From Sandaracinaceae bacterium (GTDB lineage Bacteria; Myxococcota_A; Polyangia; Polyangiales; Sandaracinaceae): DNA of 64,000 nt. This document shows, in pieces, positions 36,961-45,543 of the stretch. The notes below the pieces were generated by a model, which saw only the letters and a program-made list of their open reading frames with translations, was not told where the DNA came from and did not search any database. The position numbers were made by a program, and so were the translations under genes. The stretch lies in assembly GCA_020633195.1 (NCBI GenBank), contig JACKEC010000016.1, positions 124,001-188,000 of the forward strand. Direction: 5' to 3'. Within the stretch, counting starts at the first letter, position 1. Each line of letters begins with the position of its first letter.

Positions 36961-38385
36961 TCAGATCAGGACGCCGCCGACGGCGGGGACGACGATGTAG
37001 ACGTTGCGCCGGTCGAGCGCGGTGCCGGAGGCGACGTCCACGACCTCGATGAAGGCTTGGAAGATCTGGACGAAGCTCTCGGACGGCAGGAAGTCGTTCT
37101 CGAAGCGGACCTCGAAGGTGACGGTGGTGCCGCCGCCGACGCCGTAGAAGGTCGTGTCGTCGAAGGTCGTGGCGCGGGTCGCGCGCACGGGGCGCACGGC
37201 CTTGATGAAGCGCGTCGCGTCGACCGCGTCGCTCGTGTCGTCGATCGTCCGCGCGGTGACGTCCTGCATCGACGAGCCGACGAGGTCGAGGATGCCGTCG
37301 ACGACCGAGGTGCTGACCGAGCCGCCGGGCGAGTCGTACACGGTGAGGCCGCCGCTGGTGTTCCGCGAGTTGGTGTCGCGGCAGAGGCTCTCGAGGTGCG
37401 GCCGGCCGCCGCTCGCGCCCGGGATCGGGAACGGGAAGGGGATGCCCGCGTCGACCGCGCCGCCGACGATCTTGACCTCGCGCGCGTTGAGCGCGGCGGT
37501 CGTCTCGGAGTAGCTGCGCGGCGTCGGGGAGACGCCCGAGTAGTTGTTCGCGCCGCCGGGGCCGTTGTGCGACTCGGCGTCGGTGACGACCACGATGATC
37601 GGGTGCGTCATGTCGCGGAAGCAGGCCTCGCCGAAGCCCGCGCCGCCCGCGCAGGTGCCGGCCACGGTCCGGTAGAGCGCCTCGATCAGCGACTCCGGGG
37701 TGTCGTTGCCGTTGCCGAGCGAGAGCGCGTTCACGGCGCTCTGCGCCGCCGCGGTGTCCGGCGTCATCGCCTGGCCGAGGCGGAACGGGTAGTCGCCCGA
37801 CGAGCCGTAGGGATCGATCGGGAAGTCGCGGTAGTCCCCGACGCCCATCACGACGTCGGCGATGGCGTCGCGCACGGCCGGCACGATGGTCGTCGAGAGC
37901 GACGACCGCACGCTGTTGATCGCCGCGCTCATGCTGCCGGTGGTGTCGACGAGGAAGAAGATGTCGCCGCGGCCGAGGCGCGCGCTGAAGTCGAGCTCGC
38001 GCAGGACCGGCGGGTCCATGTAGGGCAGGACCACGTAGAAGTCGGTCGGCGGGATGGTGCTGCTCGCGTCGGTCGGGTCGGTCCCGGCCAGGATCTCCAC
38101 GCCGTCCTCGAGCCCGTCACCGTCGGTGTCGGGGTTGGTCGGGTCGGTGCCGTGCGCGGCCTCGTCCGCGTCCGGGACGCCGTCGTTGTCCTGATCGAGC
38201 GCTCGCGGCGGGCCCGCGTCGTAGTCCGGCGGAGGCGGCGGCGGCCCGCCGTCGGTGCCGGGAGGCGGCGGCCCCGCGTCGGTCCCCGGGGGCGTCCCCG
38301 AGTCGCGTAGGAGCCGCGGACCCGGCCCCGCGTCACAGCCAGAGAGGGCGAACAGAACGAGAACCAGGGGGGCGATCCGCAGCAT
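36961..38385 (-). CDS. VWA-domain lipoprotein with type-3 calcium repeats
   Basis: 474 residues. MLRIAPLVLVLFALSGC gives lipobox LSGC (Cys17). A Pro/Gly/DAG linker follows, then thrombospondin type-3-like repeats (DQDNDGVPDADEAAHGTDP, DTDGDGLEDGVEILAGTDP, about 62-105). A von Willebrand A domain follows, with MIDAS DIFFLVDTTGSMSAAI near 140 and later THPIIVVVTDAESH. The C-terminal region is beta-rich. It likely binds a protein or metal ligand at the surface. TATTTT about 12 nt before the ATG could be a -10. Confidence 0.87.
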   Translation of the reverse strand: MLRIAPLVLVLFALSGCDAGPGPRLLRDSGTPPGTDAGPPPPGTDGGPPPPPPDYDAGPPRALDQDNDGVPDADEAAHGTDPTNPDTDGDGLEDGVEILAGTDPTDASSTIPPTDFYVVLPYMDPPVLRELDFSARLGRGDIFFLVDTTGSMSAAINSVRSSLSTTIVPAVRDAIADVVMGVGDYRDFPIDPYGSSGDYPFRLGQAMTPDTAAAQSAVNALSLGNGNDTPESLIEALYRTVAGTCAGGAGFGEACFRDMTHPIIVVVTDAESHNGPGGANNYSGVSPTPRSYSETTAALNAREVKIVGGAVDAGIPFPFPIPGASGGRPHLESLCRDTNSRNTSGGLTVYDSPGGSVSTSVVDGILDLVGSSMQDVTARTIDDTSDAVDATRFIKAVRPVRATRATTFDDTTFYGVGGGTTVTFEVRFENDFLPSESFVQIFQAFIEVVDVASGTALDRRNVYIVVPAVGGVLI

Positions 38386-38436
38386 GGTCGAGCCAAAATA
38401 GCGGAGCCCGAAACCGGTTACGAGCTTTCCGATGCC

Positions 38437-39588
38437 TTAATGCGGGGCGGTGGCCGCCCAGAGGAGGTCCCTCCCGGTCCGGGCTCCCGCCATCGACGGC
38501 ATCGCGTAGACGCGGCCGTCGAGGCGCTCAAGGGTGCCGAGCGTGGCGGTCGGCAGGGGCTCGACGTGCTGCGCGGCGAGCACCGCCGACCACTCGCCCT
38601 CGGACGCCGCGGCCACGTAGGGCGCGAACGTCGACGCCGGTGCGTCGGCCCCGATCCATACGCGGATCTGGCCGACGAACGGCTCGCGCGGGTGCAGGAT
38701 CGCCCAGTTGCGGCGCAGCGTGCCGAGGTCCTGACGGAGGTCGTCGACCGAGCGCATCGTGCGCCCATCGAGCCTCACCTCCCCGCTCGAGCAGATGGCG
38801 AGCGACGGGCCGATCAGGGGCACGCGCGTCGACGCGGGCAGGTCGGGCGCGCGGACGCCGCAGTCGTCCGGCTCGTGCCACCCGAGCTCGAGCGACACCG
38901 GGTGGGCCGCGTCCGCCGCCATCGATCGGGTCGAGGCGGCGAGCCCGCAGGCGGCGACGAACGCGAGCGCGGCCGCCGCCGTCGCTCCCCACCCGAGCCG
39001 CGGCGCGCGCCGCGACGTCGCGAGCGCCGCCCCCGGAACCGCGACCGCGACCGCGACCGCCGCCCAGCGCCACGCCTGCAAGCGCTGGTCGGCCGCGTCG
39101 AGGTGGTAGAGGTACCCGAGCGTCTCGTGGCGGCCCGACCGCAGCCCGAAGTCCACGTCGAGCGCGAACGCGAGCCCGACGCCGCCGACCACCGCGATCC
39201 ACGCCGCGGTCGCCAGGGTCACCGCTCGCGGCCGCCCTTCGAAGCTCAGCCCTCGCGCGACCACGCTCGACGGGAGGACGACCGCGAGCCCGAAGAACGC
39301 CACGAGCTGCCCGTAGACCAGGTGCGCCACGGGGATCGCGCGGTTCCAGAACGCCTCCCCCCACGGCGAGAGCAGCGACGCGACGAAGTCGGCGCGCGCG
39401 TGCCGCACGACCGAGAACGCGCCCGCGACGGCGAGCGCGGCGCCGATCACGGCCACCGTCGACAGCGCTCGGCGCTGGCTCCGCATCGCGAGCGCCGCGA
39501 GGGTCGTCCCCATCGACATCGTCATGGCCAGCGCCACGAGCTGAAGCGCTCGCGGCGACTCTCGGGCCATGTTCGCCAGCCACTCCAT
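38437..39588 (-). CDS. Polytopic membrane protein with periplasmic domain
   Basis: 383 residues. About seven hydrophobic helices occupy residues 10-235 (LQLVALAMTMSMGTTLAALA, VAVIGAALAVAGAFSVV, VYGQLVAFFGLAVVLP, AAWIAVVGGVGLAFALD, AVAVAVAVPGAALA, AAAALAFVAACGLAAS). The C-terminal 150 residues form a soluble domain with LDGRTMRSVDDLRQDLGTLRRN, similar in flavour to ExbD/TolR-like segments, and VRVWIGADAPASTF. No family is assigned with confidence. Coupled to the 37-codon gene upstream (TGATG). Confidence 0.7.
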   Translation of the reverse strand: MEWLANMARESPRALQLVALAMTMSMGTTLAALAMRSQRRALSTVAVIGAALAVAGAFSVVRHARADFVASLLSPWGEAFWNRAIPVAHLVYGQLVAFFGLAVVLPSSVVARGLSFEGRPRAVTLATAAWIAVVGGVGLAFALDVDFGLRSGRHETLGYLYHLDAADQRLQAWRWAAVAVAVAVPGAALATSRRAPRLGWGATAAAALAFVAACGLAASTRSMAADAAHPVSLELGWHEPDDCGVRAPDLPASTRVPLIGPSLAICSSGEVRLDGRTMRSVDDLRQDLGTLRRNWAILHPREPFVGQIRVWIGADAPASTFAPYVAAASEGEWSAVLAAQHVEPLPTATLGTLERLDGRVYAMPSMAGARTGRDLLWAATAPH

Positions 39589-39701
39589 CAGAGCCCGAGC
39601 CGGAGCACGAAGCCCGAGTAGGCGAGCCAGTCGAGGAGCGCGTGGCCGGCGAGGGCGAGGGCCATCCCGACGAGCGCGTAGGTGACGACGTCTCGAGCCA
39701 T
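39588..39701 (-). CDS. 37-residue membrane microprotein
   Basis: A short frame on the minus strand starts MARDVVTYALVGMALALAG and continues HALLDWLAYSGFVLRLGL, essentially one or two membrane segments. Its TGA overlaps the ATG of the polytopic membrane protein by one base (TGATG). The coupling and hydrophobic pattern support a real gene, either a leader or a small subunit for that protein. Confidence 0.55.
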   Translation of the reverse strand: MARDVVTYALVGMALALAGHALLDWLAYSGFVLRLGL

Positions 39702-39737
39702 GCTGGGCTCGACACGCTCGGCCCCGTCAGGTTCCGC

Positions 39738-40679
39738 TCAGTCCTCCGGGATGCTCAGGCAGCTCGTCGCGGGCCCGGGCCCCGAGCCCTCCTCGATGCG
39801 GAGCGGGAGCGTGCCCGGCAGGCCGTCGACGTGGACCGTGTACGCCCCCGGCTCGAGCGGCGGGATGACGCAGGTCGACTCGAACTGGCTGCACTCGACG
39901 ATGCAGTCGATGTCGCAGGACGGTGGCAGGCTCGTCGGGACGATGCGCACGTCGTTGGCGGTGCGCACGACCTCGCAGCTCCCGATCTCGTCGCCGCAGT
40001 GGAGGCAGAAGTCGGTGACCGCGACGTGGATCGGCGTCCCCGGCGGCGCGATCGCGGGCAGGCAGATCTGGTCGACGAGCTCCGGCTGCGGGATCCACAG
40101 CGGGTCGCACGGCGACGCGTCGCCCGGCAGGGTCACGCACGCGTCGACCGGGCCGACCACCGGCGAGGCGTCGGTCACCCGGAGGTCGAACGCGTCGCGG
40201 CCGTTCACGAGCGCGTGCCAGGTGCCCTCTTCGAGGGGCGGCAGTCGACAGCTCCCGGCGACGAACGGGAAGCAGCCGTCGCAGAGCAGCGGGGGGATGC
40301 AAAGGAAGCTGTCGAGGGCGATCTGGTGGGGCCCGACGATCCGCGCCTCGCAGTCGATCTGCTCGCCGCAGAAGCAGTCCTCGGGGCCGCCGAGCGCGAT
40401 CGGGAGGTCGTACGGGACGCCGACCGGCACGGCGCCGTTGCCGGTGTCGGTGCAGGCGATCGTCATGTCCAGCGTGGTGCACGCGGTCGGGGGCGGGGTC
40501 GCGGGCCCCGCGTCGACCCGGGGCGGCGGCGGTCGCGAGCCGGCGTCGGCGATCGGCGGCAGGTCCGGTCCGGCGTCGGGCCCCGCCGACGGCGGATCAC
40601 CGAAGCCGTGGAACAGGAAGCACCCGGGCAGGAGCGAGAGCGCCGCCGCGAGTGGCACGGGATGGCACCAGGACCGCAT
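39738..40679 (-). CDS. Cys-rich lipoprotein with repeated beta domains
   Basis: 313 residues. MRSWCHPVPLAAALSLLPGC is the lipoprotein signal (Cys20). A Pro/DAG linker runs to about residue 65. Two or more related segments follow with matched motifs: EDCFCGEQIDCEARIVGP, CRLPPLEEGTWHALVNG and CVIPPLEPGAYTVHVDGLPG, FCLHCGDEIGSCEVVR. So there are at least two copies of a domain ending in C-x-I/L-PPLE-x-G. Function unknown. Divergent from the radical SAM fusion, with 42 nt between. Confidence 0.75.
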   Translation of the reverse strand: MRSWCHPVPLAAALSLLPGCFLFHGFGDPPSAGPDAGPDLPPIADAGSRPPPPRVDAGPATPPPTACTTLDMTIACTDTGNGAVPVGVPYDLPIALGGPEDCFCGEQIDCEARIVGPHQIALDSFLCIPPLLCDGCFPFVAGSCRLPPLEEGTWHALVNGRDAFDLRVTDASPVVGPVDACVTLPGDASPCDPLWIPQPELVDQICLPAIAPPGTPIHVAVTDFCLHCGDEIGSCEVVRTANDVRIVPTSLPPSCDIDCIVECSQFESTCVIPPLEPGAYTVHVDGLPGTLPLRIEEGSGPGPATSCLSIPED

Positions 40680-40721
40680 GGCTCAGCTTCGGTACACGCA
40701 TCGTGCCATGCTGACGTCCGC

Positions 40722-42512
40722 GTGAAGGCCCTCATCAAGGTCGGCTACGGCTGCAACGACCACTGCTCGTTCTGTCACACCCTCGACGTGCGCGACGTCG
40801 ACGCCGAGGCCGCCGAGGTGCACGCCAAGATCGAGCGCGCGAAGCAGCTCGGCCACCGGATGGTCGTGCTCAGCGGCGGCGAGCCCACCATCCGGCCCGA
40901 GCTCGTCGCGTGGGCCACTCACGTCGCGCGCCTCGACATGGACTTCGGCCTCGTGACCAACGGCCGCATGCTCAGCTACCCCGCGCTCGTCGAGAAGCTC
41001 CTCGCCCGGCGCCTCCGCTACGTCTACCTGTCGCTCCACGGCGGCACCGCGAAGGTGCACGACCTGATGGTCCGCTCCGAGGCGTTCGAGCAGACCTACG
41101 GCGCCATCGGCGTACTCAGCGGCAAGGGCCTCGACTTCACCGTCAACTGCGTGATCACGCGCCACAACGTCGAGCACCTCCGCGGCGTCGTCGACGCGAT
41201 CCGACCGTACCCGGACGTGGCGCTCAAGTTCTCGATGGTCGAGCCCAAAGGCGGCGGCGAGGCGCTGTTCGAGCACCTCATGCCGCGGGTCGCGCGCGTC
41301 GCCGAGCGCGTCCGGGACGCCATCGATCACGGCCGCTCCATCGGCGTCGAGCGGATCACCCACGGCGCGATCCCGCTGTGCCTCATGCGGGGCTACGAGG
41401 ACTGCTTCGACGACCTCAAGACCCACCGCTTCGCGACGATGATCGAGGTCGGCGAGCCGGACTTCTACCCCGTCGACGACCTCAACAAGATCCAGCCGCC
41501 CGAGACCTGCGCCGGCTGCAGCGCCAGCGGACCGTGCCCCGGCCTCTACCGCGGCTACCACACCGTCTTCGGCCACGACGAGCTCGCGCCCATCCCCGAC
41601 CGGCCGCGCAGCAACTCGTTCAACTACGTCTTCGAAGCGTCCGTGGCCGCGCCCCCCGACGGCGGCTGCCCGCTCCGCGCCGACGGCGTCACCCCGTGGG
41701 ACCGCGGCCGCCACCTGTTCGTGAAGCACGGCGGGCGCTTCGCGCGCTTCCGCGCCGACTCGAGGGACTTCAGCGACGTCGAGATCGGCGCCATCAAGCA
41801 CGACCACGGGCAGCTCTACCTCGACGTCGCCCGCGACAAGGACGCCCCCGACGACTTCGGCCGCGACCTGCGCCCCCTCGAGCGCAGCGGCCTCTGCGAG
41901 GGCTGCCCCGAGCGAGTGGGCTGCACGGGCCTGTTCGAGCCGCGCCTCGACGTCGACCCCTTCGCCCGCGACGACGCCCGCGTCCGCGAGCTGCTCGAGG
42001 CGCTCGAGGGCGACGTGCTCGACGTCGGCTGCGGTCACGGCCGCTACCACGACGTGATCGCCGCGCGGGGCGACGCCATCCGCTACCAGGCCTTCGACCC
42101 CGACGCGGACGCCATCGAGGCCCTGCGGCGTCGCTTCGAGGGCGCCTTCGTCTCCACCGCCGAGGCGTGGGCCGAGACCGTCGAGCCCGCCTCGCTCGAC
42201 CACGTGCTCGTGCTCCGGAGCTGGAACCACCTCGTCGATCCGCGCGCGTTCGTCGCGGCCGTGGAGCGCGCCCTGCGACCGAATGGTCAGGCGCTGATCG
42301 TCGACGACGCGGCGTTCGGCCTCGCTCGCACCAAGCAGCAGACCGCGCGCGCCGAGGGCTCGAGCGCAGCCTTCGAGCACTACCGCAACGACGTCGCCGC
42401 CGACGCCGCGCGCGTGCTCGCCGCCGCCGCCCCCGGCCTCCGCGAGGTGGAGCGCAAGGACGTCGGCGTCGGCACGAGCACGCTCTGGCTGCTGCGGATG
42501 ATCCGGAGCTGA
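40722..42512 (+). CDS. Radical SAM enzyme fused to a class I methyltransferase
   Basis: 596 residues from GTG 40722 (KALIKVGYGCNDHCSFCH). Radical SAM CNDHCSFCH is at the very N-terminus, with VVLSGGEPTIRPE and YVYLSLHGGTAKVHDLM after it. Two Cys-rich segments follow: CAGCSASGPCPGLYRGY near 263-280 and CEGCPERVGCTGLFEP near 390-405, likely auxiliary iron-sulfur sites. The last 180 residues are a SAM-dependent methyltransferase (GDVLDVGCGHGRYHDVI, FDPDADAIEAL, HVLVLRSWNHLVDP). A single protein thus holds two SAM chemistries. The substrate is not evident; no precursor peptide gene lies next to it. Confidence 0.88.
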   Translation: MKALIKVGYGCNDHCSFCHTLDVRDVDAEAAEVHAKIERAKQLGHRMVVLSGGEPTIRPELVAWATHVARLDMDFGLVTNGRMLSYPALVEKLLARRLRYVYLSLHGGTAKVHDLMVRSEAFEQTYGAIGVLSGKGLDFTVNCVITRHNVEHLRGVVDAIRPYPDVALKFSMVEPKGGGEALFEHLMPRVARVAERVRDAIDHGRSIGVERITHGAIPLCLMRGYEDCFDDLKTHRFATMIEVGEPDFYPVDDLNKIQPPETCAGCSASGPCPGLYRGYHTVFGHDELAPIPDRPRSNSFNYVFEASVAAPPDGGCPLRADGVTPWDRGRHLFVKHGGRFARFRADSRDFSDVEIGAIKHDHGQLYLDVARDKDAPDDFGRDLRPLERSGLCEGCPERVGCTGLFEPRLDVDPFARDDARVRELLEALEGDVLDVGCGHGRYHDVIAARGDAIRYQAFDPDADAIEALRRRFEGAFVSTAEAWAETVEPASLDHVLVLRSWNHLVDPRAFVAAVERALRPNGQALIVDDAAFGLARTKQQTARAEGSSAAFEHYRNDVAADAARVLAAAAPGLREVERKDVGVGTSTLWLLRMIRS

Positions 42513-42519
42513 GACCCGC

Positions 42520-43995
42520 TCAGAGCGGGACCCGGAGCACGCACTCGCCCTGGCCCGTGGTCGAGTTCGTCCGGCACGTGCTCAGGACGCTGCAGGCCTC
42601 CTCGGTGCAGCCCCCGGCGCAGGCGCTGCCGCTGCAGAGGAACCGTCCGCCGGTGCAGACCATCCGCGCGCGCGTGCCGAGGCACACGGCGCCGCCGTTC
42701 ACGCAGTCGATCGACCCCGAGTACGAGGTGCAGCCCGACGACGTGCACGCCCCGCGGCGGAAGTTCCAGATGCGGGTGCTCGCGCACGAGTCCGCGTCCG
42801 CCGCCGAGCAGTCGCTCATCCGGATGGTGTCCCCGCAGCCCGAGGCGTCGTTGCACGTCGCGTTGTGGTCGACGAAGGTGTCGCCCGAGCACGCGTCCGC
42901 GGGCGCGGTGCAGGTCGTGGTCGTCGCCGCGCCCGTCGTGTCGCACGTCGAGCCGCTCGCGCAGCTAGGCGCGTAGCTCGTCCAGTCCAGGCCCGCGCAC
43001 GACGAGCGGGCCACGCGGCAGGTCGTGTCGGTCGACGTGCTCCCGCAGCCCGCGCGGGGGTCGCAGGTCGCCGTGTAGGTGGTGAGCGTGCCTCGGGTGC
43101 ACGTGTCCGTGGGCGTCGCGCAACGAGCCCGCGTGTCGACCACGCCGCCGCTCACGCAGTCGGCGCCGGCCGCGTCGCACGCCGGCGTGTACGTCACGTG
43201 CGTCGGCCCCGCCAAGCACGTGGCGGCCGCCGCGGTGCACGCGGTGTCGACCGTCGACGAGGTGCACCCGCTCGCGGTGTCGCAGCCGCGCGTGGTGTCG
43301 TGGCGGGTGGCGCTGGTGCAGGTCCGGCTCGAGGCGGCGCCGCAGCTCGTCGAGGTCGGGACGCACGTCGCGGTGCCCGAGGCCGCGCTGCACGTCTCGG
43401 TGACGTAGCTCCCCGCCGCGCACATCGGCGCGGCGCACGCGGTCATCGAGGTGCTCGTCACGCAGGCGCTGGTCGCCGCGTCGCACGTGCCGCGGATCGA
43501 CACGACCGTGTCGCGGCTGCACGAGGACGTGTCGCGGGTCGCGCAGTCGACGCGGGTCGCGCGCTCCTCGACGCAGACGCCGCCGACGCAGCTGTAGGTC
43601 CGCGTCGTCAGCTCGGTCGCCGAGCTGCACGCGACGGCCGAGGGGCAGTCGCCATCGGTGACGCACATCGGGGGCGGGCCCGCGTCCCAGCCCGCGTCCT
43701 CGCCGGCGTCGACCTCCATCACACCCGCGTCCTCGATCACGCCGGCGTCCTCGCGCATCCGGCCGGCGTCGTCGCCGGGCGTGTCCGCGTCGAGGGGGAT
43801 CGAGGCGTCCTCGCGGGCCGAGCCGCCGTCCGCGCTCGACGCGTCGAGGTCGGCCACCCCGCCGCCGTCCGCGCCCGCCGCGGCGTCGCCGCGGCCGACC
43901 TCTCCGCCGCAGCCGGCGAGCGCGCCGCCGAGCGCGAGCAGAACCGACGCGAACGCGACGCCGAGGCGCGCGATGACCAAGCTGTTCGTCCCCAC
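42520..43995 (-). CDS. Cys-rich lipoprotein with repeated CT-rich units
   Basis: 491 residues from GTG 43995 (GTNSLVIARLGVAFASVLLALGGALAGC, lipobox LAGC, Cys28; a TTG ahead of VIARLG is also possible). An acidic DAG/EDAG linker spans residues 30-110. The rest is made of about a dozen loosely repeated units of about 28 residues with alternating C, ST-rich stretches and TC pairs (TRTYSCVGGVCVEE, TYTATCDPRAGCGSTSTDTTC, DHNATCNDASGCGDT). It must be disulfide-rich. Comparable in plan to the 10386-12080 protein, but the repeats differ. Function unknown. Confidence 0.75.
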   Translation of the reverse strand: MGTNSLVIARLGVAFASVLLALGGALAGCGGEVGRGDAAAGADGGGVADLDASSADGGSAREDASIPLDADTPGDDAGRMREDAGVIEDAGVMEVDAGEDAGWDAGPPPMCVTDGDCPSAVACSSATELTTRTYSCVGGVCVEERATRVDCATRDTSSCSRDTVVSIRGTCDAATSACVTSTSMTACAAPMCAAGSYVTETCSAASGTATCVPTSTSCGAASSRTCTSATRHDTTRGCDTASGCTSSTVDTACTAAAATCLAGPTHVTYTPACDAAGADCVSGGVVDTRARCATPTDTCTRGTLTTYTATCDPRAGCGSTSTDTTCRVARSSCAGLDWTSYAPSCASGSTCDTTGAATTTTCTAPADACSGDTFVDHNATCNDASGCGDTIRMSDCSAADADSCASTRIWNFRRGACTSSGCTSYSGSIDCVNGGAVCLGTRARMVCTGGRFLCSGSACAGGCTEEACSVLSTCRTNSTTGQGECVLRVPL

Positions 43996-44034
43996 GGAGT
44001 CGACGTTAGCGCAAGCGCGGGCCCTCGGCCGCCG

Positions 44035-45534
44035 TCAGGGGGCTCGGCGCCGCCGAAGGACGAGCCCGAGACTCAGGAGCGCGAGCCAGCCCGCCCCGCG
44101 GCGCCCCGCCCCGGCCGCGCACCCCGTCGCCGGTGGCGCGGGGTCGCCCGCGTCGACCGCGGCGTCGATCCCCGCGTCGGGCGGCGGGGGCGGCGGACCC
44201 GCGTCGGGGGTCGGGGGAGGCCCGGCGTCGACCCCGCGCGGCGTGAAGGTCAGCGTCAGGGTGAACGCGTCCACGTCGCCGTCGTACGCGTCGACGAACA
44301 GGAAGTACGTGCCCGGCAGGAGCCCCGCCACGATGTTCGAGCCGCGGTCGGTGTCGGGGTCGATGTCGTCGTCGCACACGACCTCGGCGCCGTCGCAGCT
44401 CGCCTCGCGGAGGTAGAGCACGCTGTCGTACCCGCCGACCGACGCGTCGAGCGTCGCGCTCGCGGTGAGCGTGAAGGTGTAGATCCGCTCCGGCCCGCGG
44501 CCGCCGCACGTCCCGAGCTCCCAGGGCGCGTACCCCGCGAGCGTGGCCTCGATGACCTGCGAGACCGGCTCGATCGTCTCCGGGTCGTCGCAGCGATCGT
44601 GGGCCGGCCCCTCGACGCAGGGCGCGCCGCCGCAGTCGCAGAGCTCCGAGACGACCCCCGGCACCGCGCAGAACGCCTCGAGCGCGGGGTGGACCGACGT
44701 GAGCCGCTCGCCGCCGTCGGTCGGCGGCGGGTCGATCACGTTCACCACGTTGCAGCCGCCCCGGTCCACGTAGTCGGTCGCGCCCCCGCCGAGCACGCCG
44801 ACGAGCGCGCCGTCGAGGCTGAACGTCCCCGAGCCCGAGTTGCCCGCGAACGCGTCGACGGTCGCGCGGAACCACGACGCGTCGACGCTCGCCCACGTGA
44901 GCTGGCCCCCCGCGTCGATCTTCATCGGGATCCCGTGCGGGTGCCCGATCAGCGCGAGCGGCGTCCCGTGGGGGAGCGCGCCAGCGGCGCGGCGGACGGT
45001 GGCCGGCGTGTGCCCGACCACGGGCCGGCTGAGCCGCACCACCGCGTAGTCCACCTGGTCGTCGTCGAAGAGGGTGACCACCGACCCGCAGCGGTAGACG
45101 TCGTCCGACGTGAGCGGCGCGAGCACCCCGTCGGCGGCGTACCGGAACCCGAGCACCCACGCGTAGTCGTCGCAGTCCGCGGCCACGTCCATGCAGTGGC
45201 CGGCCGTCAAGACGTGTTGCGAGTCGATCAGCGTGCCCGAGCAGGTGCCCGGATCGATCTGCTCCGCGAAGCGCTCCCCGGGGCAGAGCATCCTCGCTTC
45301 GCCGAGCGTGCGCGTGTAGTCGAAGCGCACGTCCGCGGGATCGCTCTGGTCGACGAAGCTCGCGCGCACCTTCATCGCGATCGCCGACTCGGCGACGGCT
45401 CGGAGCGCGGCGTTCGTCTCGGCGTAGACCTCCGCGCGACCGTCCTCGCCGTAGACGACCGCGGATCGCGACGGCGCGGCGGGCTCGGCGCATCCCCAGA
45501 GCAGCAGGAGCCCGGCGAACGCAGCGCGTGTCAC
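44035..45534 (-). CDS. Trypsin-like serine protease with MYXO-CTERM-like tail
   Basis: 499 residues, GTG start, signal MTRAAFAGLLLLWGC (Cys15). The S1-family catalytic triad is visible: His in IDSQHVLTAGHC, Asp in DDDQVDYAVVRL and Ser in VDAFAGNSGSGTF. A C-terminal beta domain follows (YTFTLTASATLDASVGGYDS, PGTYFLFVDAYDGDVDAFTL; pre-peptidase C-terminal type). A DAG/Pro linker leads to the tail GCAAGAGRRGAG, WLALLSLGLVLRRRRAP, as in MYXO-CTERM sorting signals. Secreted or surface-held. Nine nt after the MoxR gene, same operon. Confidence 0.9.
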   Translation of the reverse strand: MTRAAFAGLLLLWGCAEPAAPSRSAVVYGEDGRAEVYAETNAALRAVAESAIAMKVRASFVDQSDPADVRFDYTRTLGEARMLCPGERFAEQIDPGTCSGTLIDSQHVLTAGHCMDVAADCDDYAWVLGFRYAADGVLAPLTSDDVYRCGSVVTLFDDDQVDYAVVRLSRPVVGHTPATVRRAAGALPHGTPLALIGHPHGIPMKIDAGGQLTWASVDASWFRATVDAFAGNSGSGTFSLDGALVGVLGGGATDYVDRGGCNVVNVIDPPPTDGGERLTSVHPALEAFCAVPGVVSELCDCGGAPCVEGPAHDRCDDPETIEPVSQVIEATLAGYAPWELGTCGGRGPERIYTFTLTASATLDASVGGYDSVLYLREASCDGAEVVCDDDIDPDTDRGSNIVAGLLPGTYFLFVDAYDGDVDAFTLTLTFTPRGVDAGPPPTPDAGPPPPPPDAGIDAAVDAGDPAPPATGCAAGAGRRGAGWLALLSLGLVLRRRRAP

Positions 45535-45543
45535 CTCGGCAGC

